Source: Rutpela maculata
Taxonomy: Eukaryota; Arthropoda; Insecta; Coleoptera; Cerambycidae
Assembly (NCBI GenBank): GCA_936432065.2
Contig: OW386286.2
Location: 24,797,179 to 24,861,178, forward strand
Length of the DNA stretch: 64,000 bases
Direction: 5' to 3'
This document shows positions 10,267 through 21,235 of this stretch, in pieces (position 1 is the stretch's first letter; each line of letters begins with the position of its first letter). The notes under the pieces were generated by a model. That model ran no database searches. It was not told where the DNA came from and saw only the letters and a list, made by a program, of their open reading frames with translations. Both the position numbers and the translations under genes were made by a program.

Positions 10267-12664
10267 GAAGAGCTAAGTGGATAAAGGTGTTATGTCACAA
10301 AAACACGTTATTGAGTAATTTAACTCGAAAGTTTTTAGGCGAGAACTTTTTTGTTATAACGACTATATAGCTTGCATTTTGCGATTGTATTGACAGTTGA
10401 TGTACTTTTCAAAGACAAATAACTAAAGTTGTCAGTTGTGATTATTTTCGAAAATTAAAAAAAATTAATGTACATAACACCTTTATCCGTTCATAAGTTT
10501 CTCTGAAATGAATAAGGAATTAGTGAATAAAAGTGTTAAGAAATTAAACATATTTTATTATTATTGAAACACTGTACAATATTTAGGTAGTCTGACAGTT
10601 CTACGGTTTTGAGCCACAGTTTGGTCATTTCCAAGTATGTCGTGATAATACGTTCTTACCATTCATTTATGAATGGTAATTGTTCTTTAAGATTGGCCAG
10701 TTTTCCTACACTTAGGCTGCCCTTGTTTTCATTAATCACCGTTAGAGCAATACCGTCGGAATTTATCTTACGCATATTCCTTTTCTTTAAAATATCGACT
10801 TTGTAAAATGGAGTAATTTCATCTAATGATGTAATAGTAGCACCCATAGGTGCCATTTTATACCATCGCGAAAATAAACCTTTTCATTGTTCAAGTTTTT
10901 CTTCCTGTTGTACAAATTGAGTTTTGAGGCAATTCCATCAATATCCTTGAAATGATTCTTCATATCTATGACAACGGCGTCTTTGAGAGTTCTTAAAATT
11001 TCTCGATACTGGTCCGGAATGTAGATGTTTTGATGTTTCCTTAAAATTTTCTCGACTCTGCCAAAGTCTCTGTCTGAATCTAAATATGAATGTTCCACCT
11101 CCGAAAATTTATGGTCGATAACTTGAAAATTCTCTCTTTAAAATCAACAACTGGTAAAGTGTAATGATATTGAAGTTTTTATTTTGTCTACCACAAAAGT
11201 CGGGCCATATTATAATGTGATCGATCTTTTCTTGGAAATATTCATTGTAAATTTGTGAAAAGGTATGTAAGCAACTAGCAATTTCTAGGCTTTCACGGCT
11301 GGCCATATCTTCAGTCCATGTGAAAAAGAACGATTTTTTTTTCAGTATTCCTCAATGTATGTATGCCAAGGTTGTAAAACCACATTTGACGAAGGTAAAA
11401 TGATTTCGATATACTTAATTTTGGCAGCGGCATGGTTTGCTGAAGATCTAAAGTAAGAAAGCAAATCGTTCTATCTACTGTAACTTTTGCTCCGTCACGC
11501 TTTTGTTGTTCAAAAGCTAGTTTGTAATTTGCTCCGTATTCTTTAGTATTATTTCCAGCATCACATTTGGGAAAAAATGTGACTCATTTCATGATCTCAA
11601 TTAAACAATTTTGAATACCATGGACGTAATTTCAGCATTTTTATTGGGTAGACAGGGATTTTTCACAGATAACCCAATAGATGTAAGCATAGCGAACCCT
11701 GTAATTCTTGAACGATAACCTTACAAACCCAAATGACCTTTGACTTGATTGGCGTAATTATCATACTTATTATTTTTTCCGCAAGAATTTCGGAATTCGC
11801 CAGATTTGCCTTAAACAATTTAATGCTCTTTCAAAATATTGGGTGGGCAGAAGCCATACCAGATATCAGTTTTGCTCTTGTCATAAAAATTTCTATGGTC
11901 CAGCCCTCTTCTACTTGTCAGCATAAAAATGTTTGTACAAAAATCAACACCGCAAAGCGTCACTTTCCAGATTTCTGATTTACAGACTAATTTGCTAGAA
12001 TACTTTGGTAAATTCGTATTTTATTATTGCATTTTATACTGATAATGTTTTGTTTTTAAAATATTATTAAAACTTGCCTGGGAAGAAATTGCCACTATGT
12101 GACTGATTTCTGCTGAATTGCCAAAAGGTATAAATGTGTTTACAGCAATTAGATATTCAAGTACCATCTCGACTCTTGTACCATCTCATACCATTTCGAA
12201 ATTGAACGAAATGAATATATGGAATAAAACACTATAAGCACTATTTCCAAATATCAGCCAATTACATCTTACATGATTCATGAAATCGTTTATTCATTGC
12301 CATTTGTAATATCAGTTTACTACGACTGGCCATTTTCACTATAATAGTTAGAAACACTCAACACAACTTGTCGCATTAATGTCAATATAACATAACTTTA
12401 AAAGCAAAGTGTTTTAGATTAAAACAATTTAATATCGCACAGTAATGGATAAAGGTGGTATGTGATCATGACACCTTCATCCATTAAATTATATAAAAAC
12501 CATATGTACATAACACCTTTATCAAACTTTAAAACGCATTTAGGAAAGGTTTATTATCCCAAAAACTTATTGAAACGATAGATTATAAGTTAAAATAGTT
12601 GTATGTGTAGAAATCTCAAAATTTTCAAAAATGTCACATAACACCTTCATCCACTTAGCTCTTC
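10267..12664. mobile_element. 2.4-kb TIR transposon carrying a DUF7869-like gene relic
   Basis: The left end GAAGAGCTAAGTGGATAAAGG (10267) is the inverted partner of the right end finishing at 12664 (GATGAAGG in place of GATAAAGG). The 16-bp motif GGATAAAGGTGTTATG or its complement occurs at 10279 and 12637 (TIRs) and internally at 10473, 10525 (degenerate), 12447, 12467 (degenerate) and 12509. These look like subterminal transposase-binding sites. The only coding content is the minus-strand relic described separately. Flanks are AT-rich (AATATT left, ATATGG right), so no target duplication can be fixed. Confidence 0.8.
10656..11590 (-). pseudogene. DUF7869-like transposon protein, decayed
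   Basis: Minus-strand pieces in colinear order: FPKCDAGNN..YKLAFEQQKRDGAK, FLTLDLQQTMPLPKLS, FYLRQMWFYNLGIHT; then after a frameshift near 11325 MASRESLEIASCLHTF, IIIWPDFCGRQNKNFNIITLY; after a break HSYLDSDRDFGRVEKILRKH, LNLYNRKKN and KVYFRDGIKWHLW; and after another LSVGKLANLKEQLPFINEW. The order DLQQ..LP.PK, W.D.C..QNKN, GHS.LDSDRDFG..EK matches a large family of uncharacterised insect proteins that I recall as DUF7869. In functional members the WxDNCxGQNKN and DRDFG segments would be candidate acidic catalytic positions (inference). At least three frame breaks make it dead. Its N-terminal half may continue into 11590-11980 but is too decayed to follow. Confidence 0.7.
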
Positions 12665-13148
12665 ATATGGTATTATTTAATTCTTTGTCGTCTAAGTATT
12701 TTAAGAGTAGGGATTATTTTATTAATTTTATAAATATTATATTCTTCACAAGAAATTAAAATAGTTGTTATTTTTATTACTATAAATCTCTAAATATACT
12801 TTTTCAGTTCTTTGGATAGGCTTAATATAATAGTCATATAACATAGTTCTATTAGAAATGTTAACCAGATGTTAACCTCTCATTTGACTCTTAGAGAACA
12901 CAAATATGGGGTTTCCCAGAATAATCTTTATTGTGCAAATACTTGATTTACGCCAGAATATAATATGTATATTATCTTGTTTGTTTTATTAATAATTATC
13001 AAATATGACCGTTCTTTTACGTATAGGTCATCGACGAAATTAATATTTTCAATGGGTTTCTTCCTGAAGGGGACTGGAACAAACACCACGTGTGGATCTC
13101 AAATTACAAACTGAATTATTTCATTTGCATGTAACTGTAAAGAGGTCT
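12665..13148. other. AT-rich, no recognised feature
   Basis: No repeat partner or coding similarity was seen. Confidence 0.5.
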
Positions 13149-13359
13149 ACAGACGATCCAACCACCCAACCAACCGACCTTCTCGGTACATTTTGAAAAT
13201 TGCCATGACAACTCGTAAAAGTGAGCTGGTTCGCTGGAATTCCAGCGTCTTCAAAGCGTACCTACCCTATTGGCTCCAGCAGACCAGCTCACTTTTACGA
13301 GTTCGCATGGAAATTTTCAAAGTGTACAGAGAAGGTTGGTTGGTGGTTGGATCGTCTGT
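13149..13359. repeat. Palindromic MITE-like element, 211 bp
   Basis: The arms begin ACAGACGATCCAACCAC and end GTGGTTGGATCGTCTGT and pair over about 90 bp each, including AACTCGTAAAAGTGAGCTGGT against its complement. The loop is about 40 bp. Two open frames across it (13193-13582 and 13221-13412) are artefacts of the palindrome. No target duplication was seen. Confidence 0.85.
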
Positions 13360-13882
13360 TGGATCAACCTTCCGCGATAGTAAAAAAGGGTCGCCACATG
13401 TCGCGCAGGTAATAAACATAATGATACAATTTAATTTCATTTTGTGTGCCTTAATAGCAATATTTGTAAAGTATAAGTTTCCCTCATATTCTGCTTTTAG
13501 GCGAGACGTGAGTGTGGCGATGAAAACTCAGACTATCCTTGTTCTTCTAACGCGCAGTAGCGGCGCAGTTATTTCACTCTAGAAGGACGGTCCCGAAATA
13601 TGGTCTGAAGTATAATATCTGTCGTGTTACAATCTACAACTTATCCTGATTACCACCATGCAAAATGGTGACTCATAATGTGAGGATAATGGGGTAGAAA
13701 TTTGTGGGACAAATCATAGTTTTATGCCAATTGTAATTGAAAGAATTTCTCCTAGGTATTTTCCTATTTTTTTTTTATTGAATAATGTCATAGAATATGT
13801 ATAAACAAACCTTCCAATACAGATTTCCGCGAGAATAATTATCAATTTTTTGAGTAAATAAAACTGAAAACAAGCTAAAAAC

Positions 13883-14518
13883 GTACTCTTCGCCGGTTTA
13901 CTAAACTTTTTATATAACTGTTACACATTCTATAGGATACTCTTCGCAGTTTTTTGTAAATAATGTTAGTTTTAGACATTTTGAATTTTATAGTACGAAC
14001 TTAGTTGGTAAAAGATTCAGTGTAAAATAAAGTAAAAATTTTAAAAAAACTATGGCATACCACATGTGGGTTTCGAACCTGGGACCCTTGGATACCGAGT
14101 CAAAAGCGTAAGAACTACTTAACACGTAAAAAATGTAAAAAAAAATGTAAATTTTTACAAAAACATAAAAATCAGAAAAAAAAAATCTCAAATTTAAATC
14201 ATTAATAACATTTTTATTTACTGATCGATTTTGTTAAAAAACAATAGGGTTCTTCCTCTATCTAACACTAACTTACTGTCCAATCGGATTTTTCTTTTTT
14301 GAGTTATCGTGCTTACAAGAAACGTGACGGACGAACGGACAGACGGAAGGACGGACGGACGGACGGACGGACGGACGGACAGACGGACATTTTGAAAGTT
14401 GTTTAAAATTCGTTCACTAACACAATGATATGAAAACTTTTTCTCTGCGAGCGATATTTACGATTTTAGAAATGTGCCGATCAAATACAATATACTCTTC
14501 GTTTTTGCGAAGAGTATA
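13883..14518 (+). mobile_element. 'TACTCTTCGC' TIR element, copy 1, with (GGAC)n
   Basis: The left end is TACTCTTCGCCGG, repeated as ATACTCTTCGCAG about 60 bp in. The right end is a hairpin TATACTCTTC-GTTTTTGC-GAAGAGTATA (14491-14518). It contains a (GGAC)n tract at 14338-14390. An inverted full copy is at 50582-51172, and a decayed right half in the same orientation at 51768-51972. Both full copies carry a tRNA-like segment at the same internal place. It has no protein-coding capacity. Confidence 0.8.
14047..14122 (-). other. tRNA-like segment with B box and T-run terminator
   Basis: On the minus strand: TTAAGTAGTTCTTACG, CTTTTGACTC, then CAGGTTCGAAACCC (an excellent pol III B box GGTTCGAnnCC) and, 25 bp later, TTTTTTT. 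The D-arm-like A box is degenerate and the anticodon stem does not pair well, so this is a tRNA-derived relic rather than a working tRNA. The homologous position in the 50.6-51.2 kb copy has the same layout. Confidence 0.5.
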
Positions 14519-14959
14519 ATAAGTGGCGCGAAAAGCGTTTTAAATTGGTGACGTAAGTAATCTGCCGATGACGTAGGTAGTCTGTGTTGATTTGTTGATA
14601 GAATGGTTTTATACAAAACAGTGTGGTGTTGCCAAGTTGAGATTTCTTCTCTAGTTCTAGTAAAGATAATTTAAGGAAACAGTAGTATAAAGCTTATTTA
14701 TTAAATCAATTTTAATATATTTATCCACAAAATTTAATTTTGTGATGTAAAAAATTAAAACATTACAATAATAGGCGTGAATTATTAAATAGTTTAAACA
14801 ATTTTTAATGCCAATTAGATTTTTAAAAATATATTTAGCAATATATGGCAACATTGTCAACGGTTAGTCAAATGACAGAGGTGTTCTAACGTCGTGTTGA
14901 TTTGAATCCTTTCAATTTCTTTTATCGACGTATTTACTGAAATTTACAAATAATAGATA

Positions 14960-15135
14960 ATGGCATTTAAAGGGTGTTTTATAAAAAGTTGTGGAAACAC
15001 AGATATAAGTGCTCCGGAACTGTTCCGAAAAATATGGATATTCGTAGAACTTGGTGGAAAGCATTTAATATTTTTGATCGCATCCCTTCAAAAATCCAAA
15101 TCTTGTTTATAGAAAGAATCTATCATGTCATAATA
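14960..15135 (+). pseudogene. Possible THAP-domain remnant (weak)
   Basis: An ATG at 14960 opens a frame MAFKGCFIKSCGNTD; after a 1-nt shift near 15015 it reads VPKNMDIRRTWWKAFNI. A Cys-x4-Cys start, a 'VPK' turn and an R-x-x-W motif follow the order of a THAP zinc-binding DNA-binding domain, as found in P-element-type transposases. The expected C-terminal C..H pair is not convincing. Treat as a hint only. Confidence 0.25.
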
Positions 15136-15789
15136 GACTTTGGGCAAATATGATAAATCTCCTTTCACAAAATTCAACTCAAAATAACAAAATCAAACGC
15201 CACATAAACAAACAGCAAATAAATCTAACCAATATGTCTCTTTTACCTGTATTGTGACAAGAAGTGACAACTGACAGCGCGCAAGCAACGTTGGAGGGGG
15301 AGAGCCGTTTTTATACAATGTTGCTACATAATCCGTGCCGTGAGTTTTGTTTACATTTTTAAGATAACTTCTAAATAATAACAAACAAATACCTTTTAAT
15401 TCCTTCTAAATGCATGTATATAATATTTATTGATTTTCAAGATATTCAGCAAATTAGAAGTGTTATAGGTAAAATAATGTAAAGTAAATAGACAATTTGG
15501 CATTCATACAAGATGGTTATAGTCTAAGCGAAAGTTGTGACTTCACACCAGCTGCTCATTGGCTAATGATATTTTCTGGTGGGGAACATGAGTTAATATG
15601 CAACCTTATACTCTACAAATCTTGACTTAATAGAGCATTTACCATAACTCAGTATCATTAAAATCCGACAGCGGTGCTAGCGTTAACGTTAGGTATTGCT
15701 ATCTTAATTCTGCAATGTTTTATGTGGTGATATGCTAAAAATATGTAATATGTAATATATAATACAAAGTGACAGAAATCTAAGTTAGT
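15136..15789. other. No recognised feature
   Basis: Mixed composition including GTTGGAGGGGGAGAG; no partner repeat or coding similarity was found. Confidence 0.4.
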
Positions 15790-15910
15790 TAGGCAATTGT
15801 ACCCGAGATGGCGCGCGGTGCTGATATTTAGAAATTATCTAGACGCTACTGACATCTATCTGGAACATTGTAGAATGTGGTAGAAAGTTCCAGAGTCAAT
15901 TACCTAGGGT

Positions 15911-15950
15911 TATAAATAGAGAGCTAGTCGCCGCACAGTTCAGTACAGTT
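15911..15950 (+). promoter_or_regulatory. TATA box and CAGTTCAGT initiator tract
   Basis: TATAAATAG at 15911-15919 followed by CAGTTCAGTACAGTTCAGTTCAGTT resembles the TCAGT initiator of insect pol II promoters and LTRs (quoted in parts: CAGTTCAGTACAG, TTCAGTTCAGTT). Confidence 0.45.
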
Positions 15951-16009
15951 CAGTTCAGTTAGTAAGTCAGATCAAATAAAAGAGAAATAAACAAAGCGGT
16001 AAAGTGATA

Positions 16010-17576
16010 GCCCAGTCGATGAAGGTATTTACCCACAAAAAGTTGCAAACTGTGTAAACTTTTTTTAATGAGTTCGTGAAAGTGTGTAGAATAATATCCT
16101 GAAAAGTTTACATTTCGATCGAATGCAGAACATAAAAAAAAGTAAAAAAAAGTAAAAAAAAAGTTTTTTTTCATCAATTTTTTCAATATTTTGAAATTAA
16201 GTAAAGCTAGAAAAAAACAAAAAATACAGATGGATAGATCACGTATTTATGAACAAAAAATGTCCTAACGAAATTTATCGCTAAAGCCACGGTTTTCCCG
16301 GAAAAAAATAGTCAAGTGTAACGTTAAAACTCGAAGCGAGATACATGCGTGCGCGCGCTTGAATACGCATCACTGTGACACCGACGCATTGAATTACATG
16401 TCACTAAATCAAAATTTGTTCAATCTATATGAGTGTTGGTTCATTTAAAAGATGGAAATTGTAGCTTTCTGATGCTTTTTTGTTTTAAACAAAACAAGCA
16501 AAGAATGGATGGGAAAAATATACTTATATATATTATCACGCCCGAACTCAATCGTCGCAATAAAAAATATAGAAAAAAATAAAAGCCCTTCAAAAAAATT
16601 CTTTGTTTATTCAGAACTGATAAAAAGTATGTACACTTCATGATTATTATGGTTTATTAAGTTGTAGTAACGTGGATTCAAAAAAAAGTACATCTCAAAT
16701 CATTTTAATTTAATTGCTTGATGATTTTCTTGATAAATATATATATTGGAGGCTGTAACTTGTTGAGAAATCGACCCATTGTAAAAAATAAAATATCACT
16801 ATTTCGGAAAAAATGTATACTTTTCGAATGTTCAAACACAAATTCGTTTACTTTTATGCATTTTTTCGAAAATACGATTAATCATATCATGATAAGAAAT
16901 TGCGATTGTCACGACGATCTTATCCTTATAATTATGAAAATATCTTTGACTGTTTTGAATATAAATTCTGGAACTTTTCCAATACATTAACAAATGTATA
17001 AGAAATTCAACGGATAATGCTGAAATGTGGATAGGTGTATCTGTAATAAATACACTACAGTAAAGGCACGTAAAAATTCATGCGAGCGATTCAGCGGCTA
17101 TGTGTGGTATCTGTGTATGCGTTCATAATTATATATTTTCCCTCCAGACTCACTATCTATCCTCTTAGTCACTAAGAAAAATGTTAAAAATGTGTAATCA
17201 GAAAGAGAAAAAAGCTTTATTTTACTTGTTAGCACTGTTAAAAATTTTTAGAGGTTCCGTAGTATGCATTTAACCGTGCGCTTGGCCGAGCAGAGTGACA
17301 AAGTTACTTCACTATTTTTTTTCGGGAAAACCGTGGCTTTAGCGATAAATTTTATTAGAACATTTTTTATTCAGAAACACGTGGTCTACCCAACTACCCT
17401 ACTTTTTGTTTTTTTCGAGCCTGACTTTATTTAAAAATTTTGAAAAAATTGACAAAAAAAAAATGTAAACTTTTCAGGATATTATTCTATACACTTTCAT
17501 GAACTCATTAAAAAAAAATTATTCAGTTTGCAACTTTTTGTGGATTTCACTATAAAATGATCTCTGTCGTCTGGGC
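16010..17576. mobile_element. 1.57-kb long-TIR foldback with TA target duplication
   Basis: The arms of about 290 bp (16010-16310 and 17310-17576) are inverted copies. They share GCCCAG ends, AAAGTTGCAAACTG, GATATTATTCTA-type sequence and GCTAAAGCCACGGTTTTCCC. The sequence reads TA-GCCCAG...CTGGGC-TA, with TA at 16008-16009 and 17577-17578, as for Tc1/mariner-type insertion. The 1-kb interior holds no recognisable gene, only GCGTGCGCGCGC and AT-rich stretches. Confidence 0.85.
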
Positions 17577-17844
17577 TATGACTGCTATATTGAATTATAG
17601 TACTCGGTGTAATATTGGTGAAGTAATTATTTGTTGTAATTAGTAAGTTAATAAATTAGTGTTTAGTGTTATCCAGGTGTTATAATTTCCATGATACAGG
17701 GTGTTTACAAGGGAATGTAAACACGTAAAAATATCATATTGAAGGCGGTGTAAAAATGAGCACATAATGCAACCAAAGGAAACGGTTTATAGTCGAGTTT
17801 ATAGTGGAATCCGAACTGCTTCTTGAGGAAAATTTAATATAAAA

Positions 17845-17915
17845 AAAATTCCATTGTGTGGGGCTCGAACCTACTTCGGATAAGGCTCATTTCCTTCAAC
17901 TAATAGGCAGATAGG
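17845..17915 (-). other. tRNA-derived (SINE-like) fragment
   Basis: The minus strand reads GCCTATTAGTTGAAGG (A-box-like), ATGAGCCTTATCCGAAG, then GTAGGTTCGAGCCCCAC, a near-perfect T arm with B box, and TTTTTTTT about 10 bp later. No acceptor stem closes. It is probably a tRNA pseudogene or SINE head; no tail repeat was traced. Confidence 0.5.
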
Positions 17916-19078
17916 CAGGTATAAAATTGTGTGAAATTTTATTTCGCAACTTTTTATATACTCAATTATTTTATACGATAGGAATTATGTATAAACGTTT
18001 ACTTACCCCAAATCTCCATATAATATAAATATAAAAAGTGGACTCACCTGAAACAAAAGAGTTAGTTTAGATCGGACATGACTGATTTTCAAAACTCAGT
18101 TATACATTTTCAGAAACATAATACAGATATAATGAAAAGATTGTGCGTTAGTAACTCATAATAGTATCAGAAATGTGGAGCATATTGTATACGACCGCAG
18201 AAGATACAATACAGGGTGTTTTTGAAATACGTCCATTTATTCAGATGCATGAATACTCACATCTTCCGGATATACAAAAAAATATTCATTTAGCAAAATA
18301 TCCAAGAATAACCGAGAAAATAAATTTTGAAAATTGCCAAGAAATATCGAGTACGCTCATGATGCGGTGATCTTTCCGAGACTAGCATAACCTTGACCGC
18401 GCCGACACCGCGCTGATGTCAAAACCGCCAAAATAAATCCAACAGGTACAGTAGCAGAAAGTTACAATAGTCTAGTGTTTACCACTGTCAAAATACGTAC
18501 TGACCGTTACCCGTACATGGTAATAATGAATTATTGTATTTTACGTTTTTAATAATGACGAATTTTACAAACGAGTGGAGAAACATTGTGCTTTGTTATG
18601 GCGCGGCCGGGAAAAATGCGTCAGGCTTGTACAGGTACTTTACCAGCTACGGTTTCCTAATAATACATATTCCTGATGAACGAACTATTGTGTCGGCTGT
18701 GTAACACTTTAAGGACTATGGACATTTACAATCGAGGGATATCAGTTACTTTAACTAAATAAGATATCAGCTGTGTGCATGTTAGTTTTCAGTTTTCTTA
18801 ATAATTTGATTATTTTGTGAGGCCTTGACAACGCTGTAACAAACGTTAACAACTTACGTTGTGGGCGTAGAAATTGGAGGGATAAAGGTGAGTCTAAAAT
18901 CATTGACACTTAGACATTGATGGGCAGCCCGTGGTGGTTTCCCCTCCTCGAAAAAAAAAAAAAACTCATAATGCGGAACTTGCTCATTTTTTTAAAAAAT
19001 TTCATTAAAGTGTGTGTTTATGTATAAAAATACGCTACACCGAATATCAGCTCTCAAATCGCAGTACTTACTTATAGT
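17916..19078. other. No recognised feature
   Basis: Contains ACAGGGTGTTTTTGAAATACG near 18212, a motif often at ends of small insect DNA elements, but no inverted partner was found. Confidence 0.4.
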
Positions 19079-19875
19079 TAAGGTGCCCGTCGGGAAAAAT
19101 TTTGCTGATACATACTCTCTCCAAACTTCGTGTATGGCTTCGTTGGACCTAGTCTGACAGCATTTTCCTCTATCATTTTTTTTGTTTTTGGGGCGTTTTC
19201 CCGCTAGATTTTCCGAAACATGTCATTTTGACAGCATATAAAAAATGTATAGATACTGTCATATTTCCAAGTAGAATAGCTTAAAAACGTGAATTGGTTA
19301 AGGTACCAATATACAGAAAATAGATAATTTCATATTAAATAAAAAAGTGTAAATGACTAAATGTAAATAAATGATTTAAGTATTTTCAATATTTTTTTTC
19401 TTTAAAATGCTAAGAATCCTATCATGTAATTCAATACTTCGTCAGTATTAGCTAGGAGAGTAGTTGTTTTGATTGGTTCTCCAATAATAAGTGTTTTAAA
19501 GTATTTACCTAACTAGTATATTAGCGTGCCCAGATTAGGGCAACAATATACAGAAAGTAGGTATTTTCATAATAAATAAAAAAGTGTGTAAGTTGTGATT
19601 TGCATAATACCTAAATAATATTCTCTAATCGTGAATTGAAACGTGAAAAAATAATTGTCTGACAATAAATGCGGGACATTGGGCTTGTCCGCTATCTCGA
19701 ACATGTCGGAAAAACGACTATAAGAAAATTTATTAATAACCAGCTGATATTCGCTGTATTAATTTATTAAAACATACAAAAACAAGTTTTCATATTGTCT
19801 GACGAAAATTATTTTCCGATTTCCCAGTCTGACGGGTCAAAGTTGTCGGTTTCATGACAGCAAAAAATTTATTCA
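19079..19875. mobile_element. Diverged relative of the 29.1-kb foldback, with a repeat inserted
   Basis: The left end GGTGCCCGTCGGGAAAAATT and the right part (ATAACCAGCTGATATTCG, CCGATTTCCCAGTCTGACG) match the ends and the middle of the element at 29095-29658. The dispersed repeat 19302-19630 sits between them, so it is probably a later insertion or a second family member. The element is old and boundaries are approximate. Confidence 0.5.
19302..19630 (+). repeat. Dispersed repeat, copy 2 (with 1701-1948)
   Basis: Same order of motifs as the copy near 1.7 kb, including GTGCCCAGATTAGGGCAACA, with an extra segment around AGTATTAGCTAGGAGAG. Confidence 0.75.
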
Positions 19876-20319
19876 TAACATTTTTATACAAATTTTTCAG
19901 AGTAACCCCTCCTAACTTTCGTGTTTACGTTTGCTTATATGAAAACGTTGTGTTGTGTATTCATGTGTGGTATTCGGCGTATTTTGAAGATTTCGTTTAG
20001 TTTATGACTCTGTTTTGTATTGAGAAATGGAAAATACTTATTATAGACACTGTATAGTGTCACTGTGTAATAAGAAAACTATTAAATCAGCAAATAAAAT
20101 TTGTATTCGCCTATTTAAAGATAAAAATCGCTGATCAAAATGGCTAATAATTAATAAGTAATAGACTATAACAAAACATCGCAATATCATAATCTCATAA
20201 AGTATAGTTGACATAAGGTCTCCACGAAGCGAAATAATTTTGGTGGCTTTTGTTTAACAATTATTCGACTTGAAATATAAACGCAAACTCGAAAAAAATT
20301 TGTTAATTAACAATACAGA

Positions 20320-21235
20320 ATTTTTTTTTCTGAAATCGATCGGCAATGACTATATTTTCGGCGCCATTTCAGATCGAAAAATGCACAGTTCCAGTATTTT
20401 AGTCTGTTACCAAGAAACTATCAGAAAACAGACCGGAAAAGATCCGTTGCCAAGCAATGATCAACAAAACATTACGGGAATGTTACTTTCCCGGCCAAGG
20501 CCGGGAATAGTATATTGTGTATTTAGGTGTGATTCCCGGACGACGATGGAAATTGTTGGCTGAGGCGGTAGCCGAGTCCAACGAGCATTGAAGTCCGGGA
20601 ATGTGCTTTCACACCGAAGTACACATACTATTTTTTCTAAAATCACAATCAATATTATTATAAATTAAGAAATTTGTATTAATGCATAACATTTTTTCAT
20701 TACAATCTAACTGATTACTAATAAATAAATGCAGTTTTAATGGTAGTTGGTTTGTCTGCCTAGGCCGGGAAAGTAACATTCCCGTACGATTTTATTGATC
20801 GTTGCTTGGCAACGGATCTTTTCCGGTCTGTTTTCTGATAGTTTTTTAGCAACGGACAAAAATACTGGAATTGTCCATTTTTCGATGTGAAATCGCGCCG
20901 AAAATGTAGACATTGCCGATCGATTTCAGAAAAAGTAACGTTCCCGTACGGTTTTTTATGTATATTTTAGACAGTAAATAAATACCCGCAGACAAACCAA
21001 CTCACATTAAAATTGCATTTATTAGTAAGCAGTTAGATTGTAATGAAGAAATGTTATGCATTAATACAAATTTCTTAATTTACAATAATATTGATTGTGA
21101 TTTCAGAAAAAATAGTATGTGTACTTCGGTGTGAAAACACATTCCCGGACTTCGATGCTTGTTGGCCGAGGCACTAGCCAAGCATCGTCGTCCGGGAATG
21201 TATTGCTTTCACACCTAAATACACAATATATTATT
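20320..21235. repeat. Hairpin-rich inverted repeat in order B-A-B'-A'
   Basis: Block B (20330-20500) recurs inverted as B' (20765-20965): GATCGGCAATG, TTTCGGCGC, CAACGGATCTTTTCCGGTC. Block A (20510-20755) recurs inverted as A' (20990-21233): TATATTGTGTATTTAGGTGTG ends (shared in parts), TTCCCGGACGACGATG, GTCCGGGAATGTG, ATTAATGCATAACATTT. Each A block has a strong hairpin whose stem is ATTCCCGGAC...GTCCGGGAAT. A third B copy is at 60203-60378. An A-B'-A' foldback with an extra B in front explains the layout; a circularly permuted unit would also fit. Confidence 0.8.

Larger units (their letters stand above)
15798..17699 (+). mobile_element. Candidate solo LTR, split by a foldback
   Basis: Outside the inserted element (16010-17576) the sequence looks like a retrotransposon LTR. 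TATAAATAGAGAGC at 15911 acts as a TATA box, followed about 25-45 bp later by a reiterated CAGTTCAGT initiator-like tract, then AATAAA/AAATAAA signals. After the insert comes AGTAAGTTAATAAATTAGTGTTTAGTG. Candidate ends are TGTACCCGAG (15798) and TACA (17696-17699). No flanking target duplication or internal gag/pol was found, so this rests on promoter architecture alone. Confidence 0.35.

Noticed and set aside
13193..13582. 129-residue plus-strand frame
   Set aside because: Lies across a 211-bp palindrome; the inverted arms create long frames on both strands.
14338..14390. (GGAC)n tract as a CRISPR-like or regulatory array
   Set aside because: A simple tetranucleotide repeat without spacers, inside a eukaryotic TIR element.
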